A stretch of DNA of 64,000 nt from Aphelidium insulamus (lineage: Eukaryota > Aphelidiomycota > Aphelidea > Aphelidiaceae). Below, piece after piece: positions 1 to 12,600 of this stretch (the first letter of the stretch is position 1; each line of letters opens with the position of its first letter). The stretch covers positions 310,001 to 374,000 of the forward strand of contig JAZDSV010000011.1 in the NCBI GenBank assembly GCA_036784855.1, in the 5' to 3' direction. The notes beneath the pieces were generated by a model. That model saw only the letters and a list, made by a program, of their open reading frames with translations, did not search any database and was not told where the DNA came from. Made by a program: the position numbers and the translations under genes.

Positions 1-712
1 CGCGCCAATTTGTCACAACGCCGTCATCGTCCGAGATATCGTCGTCGTCTTCACCGTCATCAACGTCATTGTCAGTGGCATCTTCAGGCATTGACGCAGC
101 ATCCGACGACGAGGACGAGGAGTCGTGGATGTTGGACTTGATGATGCGGGCCTCCGTCCGCGTGGATGATCGTTGGTGTGATGCGGCGCCACTGGTCTGT
201 CGCAAGTCTGGCAGCATCGGCATCGGATCCATCGGGGTGTTGGTCACGTCGTCGTTCTCGTCATTGTCGCTGACGATGAAATCACGCAACTCTTCCTCGC
301 TATCGTCGCCTGCACCGTCGTCGCTGGCGCCAGTGGACTCATCGCCGCCGGAGGATTTGCCGCGTCTTCTCCTCCTCAGTAGCTTCAATGCCTCCTTGTT
401 GTGCGACTTTTGCCGCGCCGATTCTCGCTGAGCGTTGGCCTCGCGTAGCTGCGCTGTCTTTTGCAGTCTGCGCTTGCCTGCCGCACTTGATGCCCCAGCT
501 GCAACAGTCGGTGTGTTCACGCTGCCGTCGCCATTCCCATCCGAGTCGTCGTCGTCACTTATGCGCATTGCGTTGCTGCGCGGGGTATACGGAGTGCCCA
601 CGCCCGCGCCATCAATATCAGGCGAGGAATCTCTTTCCTGACCGTCTGCGAGATTGTCTTCATCCTCGTCCGACGAGGAGCTGGTGACTATGACAGCCGC
701 CGTTCGTTTCAT
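1..712 (-). CDS. Acidic, low-complexity nuclear-type protein, N-terminal part (cut by window edge)
   Basis: The reverse strand is open from an ATG at 712 down to base 1 (about 237 codons, no stop), so the gene continues beyond the window. The visible part alternates Ser/Asp/Glu-rich acidic blocks with a basic block (KLLRRRRRGK, about residues 110-120) that looks like a nuclear localisation signal. Residues about 144-154 (EELRDFIVSD) resemble the acidic linkers of chromatin and DNA-repair proteins, but no catalytic domain is in view and I do not recognise the family. The two plus-strand open frames here are GC-rich shadows of this gene. It is divergent from the ribosomal protein P1 gene, with 341 bp between the start codons. 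Confidence 0.6.
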   Translation of the reverse strand, partial: MKRTAAVIVTSSSSDEDEDNLADGQERDSSPDIDGAGVGTPYTPRSNAMRISDDDDSDGNGDGSVNTPTVAAGASSAAGKRRLQKTAQLREANAQRESARQKSHNKEALKLLRRRRRGKSSGGDESTGASDDGAGDDSEEELRDFIVSDNDENDDVTNTPMDPMPMLPDLRQTSGAASHQRSSTRTEARIIKSNIHDSSSSSSDAASMPEDATDNDVDDGEDDDDISDDDGVVTNWR

Positions 713-1053
713 TATTGCAGTGTGAACAGTTACACCGCGTGATGCGGCTCCATGCCATATTGCTATTCCTTCAGTAGCATGCATTCAGAACATATTGCCC
801 GATATGAATATATGTTGGTGTGTATGTAAGTAAATACGAACACAGACACACAGAACTCCGCGTTAGTACTTGCGCAATGGAAATTGCCTGTATAAGATTT
901 GCTGCAACATGATTGGCTGACGGACTAGGGTTGGCGGCGGCGCACCCATGCAACCAGGCAGCCATCCACCTCGGGTTTCCTTCCGTCGCGACTTGGTCTT
1001 CACAGAAGTTAAATACTTGTCCGCATTGCCACTCCACCTCCACTCTGAATATT
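713..1053. promoter_or_regulatory. Divergent promoter between the acidic-protein gene and ribosomal protein P1
   Basis: The 341 bp between two divergent ATGs hold no supportable gene. A GATTGGC (inverted CCAAT box) lies at about 911-917, some 140 bp upstream of the P1 start, a common place for such an element. Nothing else here is recognisable. Confidence 0.35.
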
Positions 1054-1512
1054 ATGTCTGATACCGCCGAGAAAGCCTGCGTGTACGCCGCTCTGATCCT
1101 CGCCGACGAGGGCATCGAAGTCACGGTCCGTTGATTGATGTGAATATGTGTACATGCATGGCGTGCATGCTAATCACGCACCCGTAGGCTGACAAGCTGT
1201 CTGCCCTGATCGATGCCGCCGGTGTCGATGTCGAGAGCATCTGGGCCACCGTGTTTGCCAAGGCTCTGGCCGGCAAGAACATCACCGACATGGTGACCAG
1301 CGTTGGCTCCGGTAAGTGACCACCGTGTGTCCATATCATATACTATTCTTTTGAACTAATTTCAAATAGCTGCCCCGGCCGCCGCCGCTGCCCCCGTTGG
1401 TGGTGCCGCCGGCAACTCATCTGCCCCGGCCGAGAGCAAGAAGGAGGAGAAGAAGAAGGAGGAGGCTGCCGAGGAGTCTGACGACGACATGGGCTTTGGT
1501 CTGTTTGACTAG
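1054..1512 (+). CDS. RPP1: 60S acidic ribosomal protein P1
   Basis: Three exons, about 1054-1125, 1188-1311 and 1370-1512. The introns are 62 and 58 nt with GT-AG ends and branch-like CTAAT motifs. The spliced protein is about 112 residues, normal for P1: N-terminal helical dimerisation domain starting [16 protein letters not shown], an Ala/Pro hinge, a charged KKEEKKKEE stretch and the diagnostic tail [13 protein letters not shown]1 pairs with P2 on the ribosomal stalk (P0-P1-P2) and recruits the GTPase elongation factors. P1 rather than P2 is chosen from the VYAALIL start. The gene is convergent with the mitochondrial carrier downstream. Confidence 0.95.
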
Positions 1513-1673
1513 AGCAGTGCATAGCCGCCTTGAATGTCGTGTCTGGCCAGTACTACACGGACATCAATAGACATTTGACCCGGGATACTGTATATAATTG
1601 TTATCGTTGAGTTCAATCCATATAAAAAAGTATGAGATACATATGTAGGATACTTATCAAACTAAACTCTATT

Positions 1674-2919
1674 TCAGCTGGGATCGAGCTGTAGGAACAT
1701 GCGCACCAGCGCTTCGTAGCTGAGCAGAGTGACGGCGCTGGCGGGTACGGTGCGCACCAAGTTTGTGGCCAGGCCTTTGTAGAAACCGCGCCATCCCTCC
1801 TCCCGCAGGATGGTCTTGAATGTCTGGCCCAGTGACGAGTACTTTGTGGGCGGTGTGGTCTCGTTCTGTAGCCGTGTGCGCACCACCTCGTGCGGGTAGG
1901 TGGTGACGGATGCTACGAGCTTGGAAGCGGTCGATGCAAACAGCAGCGTAAGCTGTGATGGAGACGCGTGGACAGTGGCGTCACCGTGACTGGAAGAGCC
2001 ACGCAGACTGACGTGGTCGAAAGCACGATCGAGAAACGTCCACGTCTTTAGGTGTTCGTAGAGCGGGAACTGTACGGCCACATGTGACACGCCGAACAGC
2101 GACGGGCTCAGCCCCTTGTACAGGCCGCGCGGTCCGTCCACCTTTAGTATACTGATGAATGCGTGCAATGTATTGCGGTAGTTGTACAGTTGCGTTTGAT
2201 GCTGTGTCTGCGCGGATAGTCAGATGCGGAAATCACTGTAGTCCCCTCCGAGAACACATACCATCATGCGCGTCTTGATCACCCAAAGAGGATTAGTAAT
2301 AATGGTGCTTGTCACGCCCGCTCCGACAGCACCAGTCACATGCACGGCCAGCGAGTCGAGTGAGACGCCTACATCATGTTGGCGGAATAATACTCACAGT
2401 AAATACTAGACGTACCGTAATAGTGAGCCGCCAGGTGCTTGTATCTGTCATAGGTGCCAAAGTATACTGCCCATGTGGGCAAGTAGCCCAGAACTGCTGG
2501 TCCAAGCCCTGTACACATATAAATTGCAATACTGAGCCAGTTGTGCAGCCACCCACCTCTGTATAGGCCACCAAGCCCCTCGCGGACCCATATTCGCCGC
2601 AGAGAGCCTGTCAAGCGGTCAAGTCAGTGACACTTTAGTGTGCATATGCAGACGTACGCAGTATGGAGCCACCGGCACGATTCCGCTGCTCATTCTGCAG
2701 CCGTGTCTTTAGTACGTCCAGCGGGCAGGTGGCGACGGCGGTGAGGCAGCCGGCACCGGCACCGGCCAGCATGTGGTAGAACTGGTCGCGGCTAGTGTGC
2801 GCAAGCAGCGCCTCCTCCTCCAGCACATTGGCAGCGGTGGCATGCGGTACGTCGGCACCATCATGGGGATGAATGAGTTGTGCGCTGACTGGGCGGTCAT
2901 CACGACCACTCGTGGCCAT
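1674..2919 (-). CDS. Mitochondrial carrier of the NAD+/pyrimidine-nucleotide (NDT1/Yia6) group
   Basis: Five exons on the reverse strand, about 2919-2658, 2607-2557, 2508-2416, 2368-2262 and 2207-1674, with introns of 47-54 nt. The start is the ATG of MATSGRDD, because the longer frame begins with TTG. Three carrier repeats are visible: CPLDVLKTRLQ in repeat 1, NPLWVIKTRMM in repeat 2 and YPHEVVRTRLQ in repeat 3, each a PX(D/E)XX(K/R)X(K/R) signature variant. The NPLWVIKTR and GLSPSLFGVSHVA segments and the LPTWAVYF helix are typical of NAD+ carriers (yeast NDT1/YIA6, plant NDT) and fit less well with FAD/folate carriers. Expected role: NAD+ import across the inner mitochondrial membrane. A pyrimidine-nucleotide carrier is the main alternative. 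Confidence 0.85.
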
Positions 2920-3044
2920 GGACGACGACGAGTCGGCGGTCTGCAATTATTATAGAGGCGGCGGTGATTGTATGTTGACTGGACTCTCTCGGTGTGTCTG
3001 TCTCTGTGGGAACAAGTGCTTATATATATTCACTTGGACTTCAG

Positions 3045-3836
3045 CTATACGGGTGTAAGTGGCATGGGTGTGGGTGCGGCAGCGGGGTTGGGCGTAATTG
3101 ACACGGTGGGCACGTCATTTTCTCGTGTACGGCATTTCTGTTGCGGCAGCGGTGGCGGCGGTGGCGGCGGATCTATTTCAGCGCCGTACGAGTTGTCGGC
3201 GGGCACAGATGCTGCATGCATAGTGTTGGAAGCGGCGGTGGTGCCCTGATCTGCGGCAGGCATACTGCCATCTGCACAGCGTTCGGTGCCTGAACTTGCC
3301 AGCATCTGCACCCAGTTGCCACCATGTACGGCGGTAGTGGAGTCAGCGGTACCACCCACGCTCATGAACCGAAAGTCGGGATTGAGTATGTTGGCGCGGT
3401 GGTCTGGACTGTTCATCAGAGCTGTCACTGCCTGCTGCGGTGTGCTCGGTGTGGCAATATTCTCGCCCAGGGCCGTGTAGTCGAAGCCGACCTGTTTGAC
3501 GCGATCCGTCAGTGTATCATTGTTGGGACCTGTGTGGCTGAATGGCGCGTGCTGCAGGAATTGTGACTGTTGATCGCTAGCTGTACTCAAGTCCCTAGAG
3601 CTAGTGTGAACAACAGAAAGACAACGCATGTGCATGGAAGAGGAGGTAATTCATGCTTACGCGCTATTGCACAATGGTGCCAGGTTGTTCTTGGCGCGTT
3701 CTGCGTTGATCAGTTCCAGAAATTTTTGGCGCCACTTTGGTTCCGGAGCTGCTGCATCGGCCGACGTGAACGTAAATAATAAGGCGGAGCAGATACACAC
3801 CGCGGTCATGATCAGTGTGCGTGGCAGTGATAACAT
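3045..3836 (-). CDS. Secreted CAP (SCP/PR-1-like) domain protein
   Basis: Two exons, about 3836-3661 and 3594-3045, with a 66-nt intron; the acceptor CTCTAG restores frame. Exon 1 encodes a signal peptide (MLSLPRTLIMTAVCI..., cleavage near TSADA) and the first CAP helix (FLELINAERAKNNL). Exon 2 carries the family marks FSHTG, LGENIA and HRANILNPDFRFMSVGG, with the His and Glu residues of the CAP cavity. A low-complexity Pro-rich tail follows. The protein is about 241 residues. CAP proteins are extracellular; fungal members bind sterols and lipids (Pry family) or act at host contact. The role here is not deducible beyond secretion. Confidence 0.9.
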
Positions 3837-4059
3837 GTTAATGTTTAATCGATTGTTGCGAGATAAATGATGCGTGAGGAATGTGGCGTGGCAGATCGCG
3901 ACAAGGACATCTTAACGGCGTCATCCACCAATCAGATTGCTTCGATCAGCGTTCAACGATCGCTTATAGTGAGGTAAAGTGACAGGTTGCATTGCAGCTG
4001 CAATATACTGTTGCGTAATGCTTCTTTGAAAAGTAATACATTGCTGCCGCCCAGCCAAC

Positions 4060-4277
4060 ATGTCAGCTATCCACAAGAACTTGCTGAGCGCGATTGAGTC
4101 ATACAACCATGGACTAGCCTTATTGTACAAGGACACGGACTTAATCGAGACAAATACTAATCACCAAATACTATACACCGGGCACATCAGAGGCTGCAAT
4201 TCATCACAATGCAGCAAATTGGTCAGGCCATTGTTGATCGAACTCGCCAGCTGGGACGTTCTGGTCTGCCAATTTAA
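4060..4277 (+). CDS. Small hypothetical protein (49 aa, two exons)
   Basis: An unspliced 75-codon frame exists, but a better model removes a 68-nt intron (about 4125-4192; GTACAAG donor, TACTAAT branch, CAGAG acceptor). This gives a 49-residue, mostly helical peptide beginning MSAIHKNLLSAIES and ending GRSGLPI, followed by TAA and then AATAAA within 10 bp. The second exon reads convincingly as coding (QQIGQAIVDRTRQ). I do not recognise it. Size and helicity suit a small subunit of a larger complex. The splice model is inference. Confidence 0.4.
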
Positions 4278-4282
4278 TTGTA

Positions 4283-4321
4283 AATAAAATTAATTTTTCA
4301 CCCAAAAAAAAAAAAAAAAAA
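4283..4321 (+). repeat. AATAAA signal followed by an 18-nt genomic A tract
   Basis: AATAAA at 4283-4288 is followed after 15 bp by 18 consecutive A (4304-4321). This is exactly what a polyadenylated transcript end would look like if copied into DNA, but the adjoining small gene appears to keep an intron, so a chance A tract is also possible. Confidence 0.8.
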
Positions 4322-4564
4322 TCACCTCTGGCAACAACTGTCTGGCCAAACGATTACTCCGACTATATATGAGCTACCAGCAGTAAATATTGCGTGATGG
4401 CATTCCTTGTGATAAATACAGCGACCGCCAATTTATTAATCAATTTGGCAGTAATCAGCGCCGACGAATCAGCGCATCAGATCAGGCTCGAGCAATAAAC
4501 CGCGGTACTTCGGCGCACCGACTCCATATAATCACTTGAAAACTATCTCTCGCCCCATTCAACA

Positions 4565-5644
4565 ATGCACCCGACGTTTGTTGTGTATATATATTTACTT
4601 ACGCTGGCTAGCGCTGCCAAGCCGGACGGCCTGCCTCCGCAAGCAATGGCAGCACAGAGCGCAAACCGTGGCAAGGGTGCGGTCAAATTTGCTCCAAACG
4701 TGGTGACACAGACGCCTGACACGCTACTGTCACCAGATCAGCCGGCGGTGACAGATCCAGTCCCAGACGCATCAAGCGCGGACTCTGCAACACCGCCGCT
4801 CGTGCCGGTGCCAGGTGTCGATACTGGCAACTCCCAGAGTGGCGTCGTCGATACTATTCAAGTTTCTCCGCCATCCGCAGTGAACAGCGACACGTCTGCG
4901 GGCAGTGCGCCTGCACCCGCATCCGCGCCACCTTCGGCAACCGGCACTGGCTCCACGGTCAGCGCGCCGGTGTACTTGCCAAATGGCGCGTCCAACGCCG
5001 CAAAGTCACTCACCGCTGGCGCCGTGACCGCACAGGCAACGGCTGCCAAGCTCACCAAAGCCGACGCCAGCAACACTAGCGGCAGCAGTGGTAGTCAACC
5101 GGCAGCCGGCACCGGTGCCATAGTCGCGCGACCCGCAGAAGCTCCCAACTCGCCAGTACTGGATGACGGTTCGTCGCGCATGGTTGCAATTGGCTGCAGC
5201 GTGGGCGCGGTGGCAGTGTTGCTGGCCATGGGTATTGCGGTGCGCAAAATGCGCGCCCAACACGGCAACGGCACCCATTTCGGTCACGTCCGCTGGTCCG
5301 ACCTGCAGATAAGCCAGGCTAAACCGCGTCAGATGTCAACCGTGAGCGCAATACAGCCCACACTTCCGTGCGTCGAGGAGCTGGATGACGCGCCGGCTGA
5401 GCACTATCGCGTGCCGTCATCCATTCGACAGTCGATCCTGTTGCCGCACACGTCATCTGCCGGCACGTCTCTGCGGCATAGCATCATGGTGCCATCTGCA
5501 TCATTGCACGCGGACAAGGCGCTGCCGCAACCACTGCTCAACAGGCAGACTTTCATGGTGGAGCCGTGCGACCTGCCGTCTCCCACGGAGCTTTTGCCCC
5601 GCGTTCCCGACATCATGCAAACACCGCGCTTTCTCAGCCAGTAG
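4565..5644 (+). CDS. Single-pass type I membrane protein with Ala/Ser/Pro/Thr-rich ectodomain
   Basis: An intronless 359-codon frame. It has an N-terminal signal peptide (MHPTFVVYIYLLTLASAAK) and about 185 residues of low-complexity, O-glycosylation-prone Ser/Thr/Ala/Pro sequence. A single hydrophobic helix lies at about residues 207-228 (VAIGCSVGAVAVLLAMGIAV) with a stop-transfer RKMR. The cytoplasmic tail is about 130 residues and holds repeated Ser-Ile patterns (SSIRQSILLP, TSLRHSIMVP). The layout resembles mucin-like surface sensors such as fungal Msb2/Wsc types, but no WSC or other named domain is present. The two short internal repeats (IRQSI/LRHSI) look like docking or phosphorylation sites. 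Function unknown. Confidence 0.8.
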   Translation: MHPTFVVYIYLLTLASAAKPDGLPPQAMAAQSANRGKGAVKFAPNVVTQTPDTLLSPDQPAVTDPVPDASSADSATPPLVPVPGVDTGNSQSGVVDTIQVSPPSAVNSDTSAGSAPAPASAPPSATGTGSTVSAPVYLPNGASNAAKSLTAGAVTAQATAAKLTKADASNTSGSSGSQPAAGTGAIVARPAEAPNSPVLDDGSSRMVAIGCSVGAVAVLLAMGIAVRKMRAQHGNGTHFGHVRWSDLQISQAKPRQMSTVSAIQPTLPCVEELDDAPAEHYRVPSSIRQSILLPHTSSAGTSLRHSIMVPSASLHADKALPQPLLNRQTFMVEPCDLPSPTELLPRVPDIMQTPRFLSQ

Positions 5645-6623
5645 TACTTGACAGTAGCGCACATGCTGTACATTGTAAATATATGCACATAGTATTGTAT
5701 ACATGTACGGTATAGTAGCAGTAGCAGACATTTTAACAGGCGCCTGTAACCTTAGATGCTTTTCATCTTTCGCCGCGATGCCAATGTGCTGATCCGTGCG
5801 CGTGCATTCGTGCGCGGATATGATGACATTCCATATATGCAAAGCCAAATCATATCGTGGTCGACCGCATGCCGATAGTCTATAGGGCGTCGTCGGTGTC
5901 TGAGTGGATTAATATGGTGTGGTGATGATTGCAGTGGCCCGTGCCCATTCTGCACACGGCTTGTCTGCACTGGATGGATGGTGTGCGCGTGGCGGACGTG
6001 GTTCACTGCGCCGAGAGGCAATTGCTGCCAGCACACTGTCCATCCACAGGCGTACGTAGGTCGGCAGATCTCATGGCATTTGTTGCATCTGAACGCCTTT
6101 TCTTTTTAGTATCGTATATATAGTATCTAATATATATATATAGACGTTACTTCATTAAAACCGCGGGCAACGGTTATATAGTTGTTCTATAGTTCAGTTC
6201 TTTTTTGTTTCGCCACGTGTTGTATTCAATGCAAATTTTATATTAGCCTCAACATACAATTTCATTGAGATTGTCTTCTAGAGCTTTGCAATTCAGGACC
6301 GCGAAGCTCTGTCTGTAAAGGGCGTTTTTATCCCTGCCATTATATTTAATACGTATAATTAATTTTGACATAAATACACACAAGTTAAGTGTTGATGTCG
6401 ATTTCGCACATGTACATACAATGGTATGTTCGCAACCTCATCCCTCGATACGTTTATTCACAAATTATTATAAAATACTGCCGACGAGTAAGCGCCATAC
6501 ACTTTGTAACATTACAGCGATTAATAGCTGTTTGCGCCTCCGTGAAGCTGCTATTTAAATAGCCACTGATTGTTCACAGACTTTGCTGCACACATTGTTC
6601 CACGTTGAAACGGCTTCGCGAGC
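5645..6623. other. Intergenic stretch without recognisable gene
   Basis: About 980 bp between the type I membrane protein and the UNC80 start. The distal half is AT-rich (TATATA runs near 6115-6145). Small open frames lack coding character. It probably holds the 3' UTR of the first gene and the promoter of the large gene. No tRNA or repeat family was seen. Confidence 0.5.
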
Positions 6624-9600
6624 ATGGACGAGGCGGACCCGCCGTCGTCGGTGGCGTCCCCATCATCGCCAAATAGTCTGCTGCACGGGATGCGCATTGC
6701 CGATCTGGTTGGTGCGGCGCATATTACGCACCCGCCCCCGGTTCCCAATCTGGCCGATACGGCTCTTGCTGTCGACCCACTGCTGCCACCTCCCCGCCGC
6801 GCCAATGCCACTCCGCCCAGCAGAGATGGCCATGCCCCACCGCAGATTCAACCAGCTACCGGTGTTTCGACATCCATGCCGAATTCATGGTCACTGGCAA
6901 AGCAGGTCCGCACTCGCATACGGACTGCCACCGTATCGTCACAGCAACGGCCGCTGACAATCGCCGCCGTGACACCGATGGCAACCTCCCCGACTCCCAA
7001 CCGCAGGATTGTGCTTCATAATTCAGCCCGCGATGGCAACCTTGCCGCCAGTGCCAGCTCGTCCAGCCACCACAACTCGTCGCCAAGTCGGTCCGCAGTG
7101 GCGACATTCACGACTGTACGTCAACAGTCACCCGATAATACAGCCGGGTCGCCGACTACTACTCAGCAAGTGCCGGTGCACCAGCGCACACGTCGACTCT
7201 CTGTGGGTGGCCTAAAGCCAAAGAGCCCTCGCCTACTTCGTGGAGTGAACCGTCTGTTCCGCTTTCCAAAGGAAAAGTCGGGGCATGACCAGCTGGCTTA
7301 CATGAACTCTGAAGAATACCGCCTGGAGAGAGAGTTCAAGTCGCTGACCCGGCGGCATCCAGCCAGCCATCGAGGGCTGCTCTATTTCGGAGAGCTGCTA
7401 GATCTACTTCAACAATTCAAGTCTATCGGCCGATTTAGCATGCTCGATGCCATAGTTGCCAACATGCTTCAGTGCACGCTGAGCCCCAGCTTCACAGGTA
7501 CGGCGATCTCATTAAAGAGTAGTAGCAATATTTACTTTGGTACAAACAGTTGAGACTGGTGAGATGATTGTCGGCGTGGTCAACATGTTTACGCAGATCT
7601 GCCAACTCGACCAGCACCCCGAGGTAAGCTTCCCGAACTTGTGATCCTTTTCTCTAATTATCACATAAGGATGCGTTATGCATATTAAAATTTGTTCTTC
7701 GATTCTTGTGCACACACGGCAAGGTACGAAATTACCAATATCTTGTTTTACAGTTTATTATGGCAGTTGCGCCTCATGAGCATTACTTCGACGCTGGTCA
7801 AGCATCTGTCGGATGCAGCTGACAGCAGACCGGATGTCTTGGCGGATCTCGTTGGAATGTTGGTTGCATCAATATCAATGACTTTTCTGGGCGCTGCGCA
7901 GTCTAGCAACATATCTGGGCGCACAATCGAGTCAATTCGGCTGCATTTGATCGCGGAACTGCAATCGCTGAGCGAAATCGAATGCATCATCAATGATCGC
8001 GAGACTCCATTCGGATATCTGGACGCGCTGCTGCTTTGCTTAACGCACAGTTCACCTGTTGTGCGCATATGGTCCTTGTCTGCAGTGGATGATTTTATCA
8101 CCTCGCGGCGAAAACACTCTGACCTTGGTTCGGCCGGATATCAAAACCGCCTGTGCAACATCACCAGATCACGTACTATTCTGCTAGCTTTATCTCCTCT
8201 GCCATCGCTGACATTTCACGACAGTTTACGACGTCATCGTGTCGAATCGTCACATCATTCGGCTTCCCCAGCACGTGCTGCTTTCGGTCAGGGATGCTGT
8301 GACAAATCGCTTGTCGCTGGACCTCATGCTCAATGTTGTGACTGGGGCCATTAGCCCGGAAAATATTTCCGCTGTCGACGATGACCTTTTGCATAACACT
8401 ATTGCAGTGTTGCTGAAAATTCTTTGTTGTGGACCATTTCTGGTGGAACAACGAAATGGCGTCTCCAGCTCTTCCATGCTAAGCATCGCACAAGATCGAA
8501 GTAGAACGATGGCGCAGGCGGCCGCGGAGCACAACGAGACTGATGGGATTTCGGGTGTAGAAAACGCAAAGCATTTGGCTTGTTGGTCTAAGGCCATATT
8601 CGAAGATGTAATCTCCTATTTTCGTGCGATTTTAACGCACGGCCGCGCGTTCGACATGTTTGTGACAATAATGCAAACGCTGGTACGCTAATTAATCGTT
8701 GAATAATATGTAGTATACATATTATTTAAAGCTGTAGATTGAACTAGACTCCTTTGATATGGCCGTGATTCTTTATAAACGTTGTATATTCGATTTGCAA
8801 TACAAATGCACGACGCTGGTACAGAAAACGTTTGGTGTTTTTGTTGAGGTGAGCTTCATGTCGGCTGATTTCGCATGATAACTCTCTCGGTTAGAGGGCA
8901 AGCACGAGTTTATATGGTCGCAATGAGCCGCACATACGTTCAAATCTGATCTATGTGTTGATGAATGTATCAATCAACTGGCGCAATCTATTTTACGCAC
9001 CATTTATTGCAAATCTTTCATCCAATGACAATGAATCGATAGTTCGAGCTGTTCGAATAATCGCATTTCTGTCGGATACAATAGGAGATTTGAATCTTTG
9101 GCTCGGTTTAGAAGCAGCTTCAGATTTTGGAAGCGGTGACAGTCGAACTAGCCAGCAGTCTATGTCCAGCAGTTCTCTGGCAGCTGGATTGGTTACTGGA
9201 AGTGATTTGCGAGGTCTAAATGTTGTGTCCAAAGACTATATCGAACTCATTTGCTCCATATTGGTCGGCAAGAAGAACTCTCTGTTAACCTTTGGATCGA
9301 AACCAAGCGGCGATTTTGGTGGGGTCATGGATATCACTGGTTGTCAAGCAGCGCTTATATTGGAAATAATCTGGTCCCTTAGGAAATCAAAGCTGGCAAT
9401 ATTACACGTAATCTTTTGTATATTCCCTTTTACTCTCTGACGCGAGTGTAGAACTTTGTCAATGAGGACGCTAAGGATTCCGTTTGTTCTGCGATGGAAG
9501 AATTAGAAGCTAGAATATCACTCTTTCTGACAATGTCGGTATGTATTCGATAACTACATTATGTATGCATCCAATATTATAGGCGAAGCGGTCATTAATA

Positions 9601-12600
9601 CCCAGCGATGACTACAAAATCTTGCTTTGTCAATTTTTAGCGGAAGTTTCTTCACTTGCTGACAGTTCCAAGCAAAGGTACTTAAATGGTTCCTTCCTTT
9701 TGGTACATGTACTGACTTATAGACCTGCGTGGCTGAGTGTCATTATTGACTGGACATTAACAAACAACGACCCAACCTTTGCGGATATAAACTCACATTC
9801 AGCGAGTAAATACGCATCAAGCAACTTGGGCGCTTACGGCGCGCTAACGAGGTTGCACAATCTTTACCGTGACATCGCCACCGATTCAGCCAATGAGGTA
9901 CTTTAATTTGCGGTTAAGTAACCATTAATCCAACACATTTGTATAGGAATACTCTGCCATGCCATTTTCTGGGGCTATTTTTAAATATCGAGCGGACGCT
10001 GTGGCGATATTAGATCCTCAAAATTGCCGGGACGGAGCGATTATCAGCTCGACTGGGAATTTTGCTATTCCATTGATAGTATCGGTTCACGATAGGTTGA
10101 TATCGTCGGACTACTCTAGTCTGCTCCCTATCTTGTGGAAATCCCTTTCTTTGGAGCATTCGGTACTCAATTCTCAGATCTTGTTTCTGCTCAGCTACGC
10201 AGCGGATGGCCACGTTTTAGCAACAAAGAAATTGCTACAAAACGATCTTTATTCCGAGAACTCGATCACTCGATACTCCGCTATAAGCAAGATTTCCATT
10301 GCATTTATGGAACGTCGGGTTATTGCATTTCAGAAAGTGCCAATGGAAATTCCCTACCGGAACTTGGGCCAACGATTCGGTAATTTTCAGTTTTTCAACT
10401 TCACCACTTCACTCAAACGCACCTACGTCAACATTCCATTCGTTCCGCCAGAGTTTGGATCCGACAATTTAATTTCCTCCAACCAGCCAGAATGGCTTAT
10501 CAAATTAAAAGAGGCTGCGCGAGATATTCGCCGCACTGATGCACCCGGCCTAGTTTTGAAGCGCGAACAGAAAACGGCCAGCACGAGCTTGGCATCATTA
10601 TCAAATCTAGCAGTTGATAGTGAAGACAAAGAACGCGATCGACGCCATCGTATTGACACCATGCTTCTGCAGGGGTCTCCTACTTTCATTGCCGACGGCG
10701 GTATATTCCAAAGTAATCGACTTGCTCGATTTAAGTCGTATTGTACTCTGGCTGCTGGCCTATTCTCGTTTTCATCGGTCGATCTTTGCGAAGACTTTTG
10801 TGCCGAGCCACATAACATCAACCGTGTTGTCGCTGCTTCGATGATGCGTGAGGACCCGATTATATTTTTAAAAATTCTCTACAATGAGTTTGTGGCTGCT
10901 TCGCCTCATCGGCGATCTCAGATTCTCACCCGACTACGGCGTATGCTCCATGTATACCGTACTGTTCCGGCACCGTTCGCCTTTTCCTTGTTTAATTTCT
11001 TGTTCGGATATATCAAGTACGCCGCGCAAAACGATGCCGTGGCAGTTAAAGACGGACCAATAATGGTGCAGCAAATTGTTACCGTGTTGGCCGATCTGGT
11101 CAACTCGATGCAATCGTTATCCGCCAAAGACTTTAAAAAATCACGGATGGAACACGTTGTGTTCCCATCATGCCGACTTTGGTTCAATGACACGGTGCCG
11201 CAGTCAATGTTTCCACGGCAACGAGGGGAAGATCCGGACGCTTTTAATAGCTCCGCGTTTGCGCTTGTCATGTTGCGCCTGTCGCAAACATATTTTGCAT
11301 CGCAGTTTCTGATCCGCTTTCCGCAAGAGGTTTCCCCGCTGCGAAAGTACATGCTTGGCGAGCTTCTGAAAGAAAAAGATTCGTTTAGCACCATGATGCT
11401 CGAACACTACTTGGCGTTAGATATCGCACCGAGCACTGACAAGTTTGTGGGCTTGTCAAACTTCTTGATGACTGCCACACAACATCGCAACTTTACCTCT
11501 CTCGTGACGCTGAAAAAATCGGTTCTTACTTTCTTTGACGTGATAATTGCATTCACGAAGGCCTCGCTCTGTACTAGTGCCGATCTCGAAGTAATCGTAG
11601 CTCAAGTGAATACCGTACTATTACATTTTCCGGACGATCTTGCGATTGTTCGAAAATGCCTCGCCTTTTATCTTTCTGTGGCCATTCAGATGCGTCGAAT
11701 ATTTTCCAAGATGGGATTTCAATGGTTTGTACCGACCCTGTTTCAACTGTTGGAAAGAAGCCGCCAAAATCGTTCCAATTTTAGGCTGATATATGGCGGT
11801 GTATGTGAAATAATTGCTGAATGATTACGTATATTTAGCTTACTGTTTGTAGATGCATTACTGCTGGAATCAATTATTTCTTAGCCATCGCGAAGCATTT
11901 ATGTTGCAGTGTATTTCGGCTGTTATTGCCATGGTCTGCCCGTCCATGGAAGTCGGCGCATTGATTGAGATTGTATCGGGGCAAAAAGCAGCGCCACTGG
12001 ATGCTGTCCGATTGTTGAAACAATTGATAGAGTCGATGGCTCACCCGGAAGCCGCCAGTGATGCTCTGTCGCTGTCTGCATTGTGTGCGTCATTTCCAAA
12101 TGTGGATACCCGCGCCCCATTGTTTGATCTCGAAGAATTCGTAAAGGTCACTGTAACCGCCGTAGCATATGATATCACGTCGTCAAGAGCGTGGCAGTGC
12201 ATTAATTTGCTCAACTTGATGCTTTCGCCAGTGCTGGAAACGGATGGCAAGTCCGAGCCATCAATATCTATCGAATTTTTGGTCGATACGGTGAATACAT
12301 TGCTGAATCTGCTCGCTCCCATAACATTAAGTCGCGCAATCAAGGAACCTTCAGTGTCCGTTTTCTTTAAACTCTTTGCGACCGAGTCGGCACCGCCTGG
12401 AACATATTTTGACATCAAAGTCAAAATGGCATTCGTGGTATTGTTTACCAATCTGACAACGATTCTTAAACTTCGCGGTGACCGAATATACTTCGAATTC
12501 CCGACTTTGCTGCATTATGAAGCGCTTGCTGAAATCTTTCGATCGATAGTTCGTGATGCGGTGTCTCGTGGGATGAGATTTGCCCCCACTGAATGGATTC

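Noticed and set aside
69-641. Overlapping plus-strand frames at the left edge
   Set aside because: Shadows of the minus-strand acidic gene, whose frame shows consistent Ser/Asp/Glu composition and a good ATG at 712.
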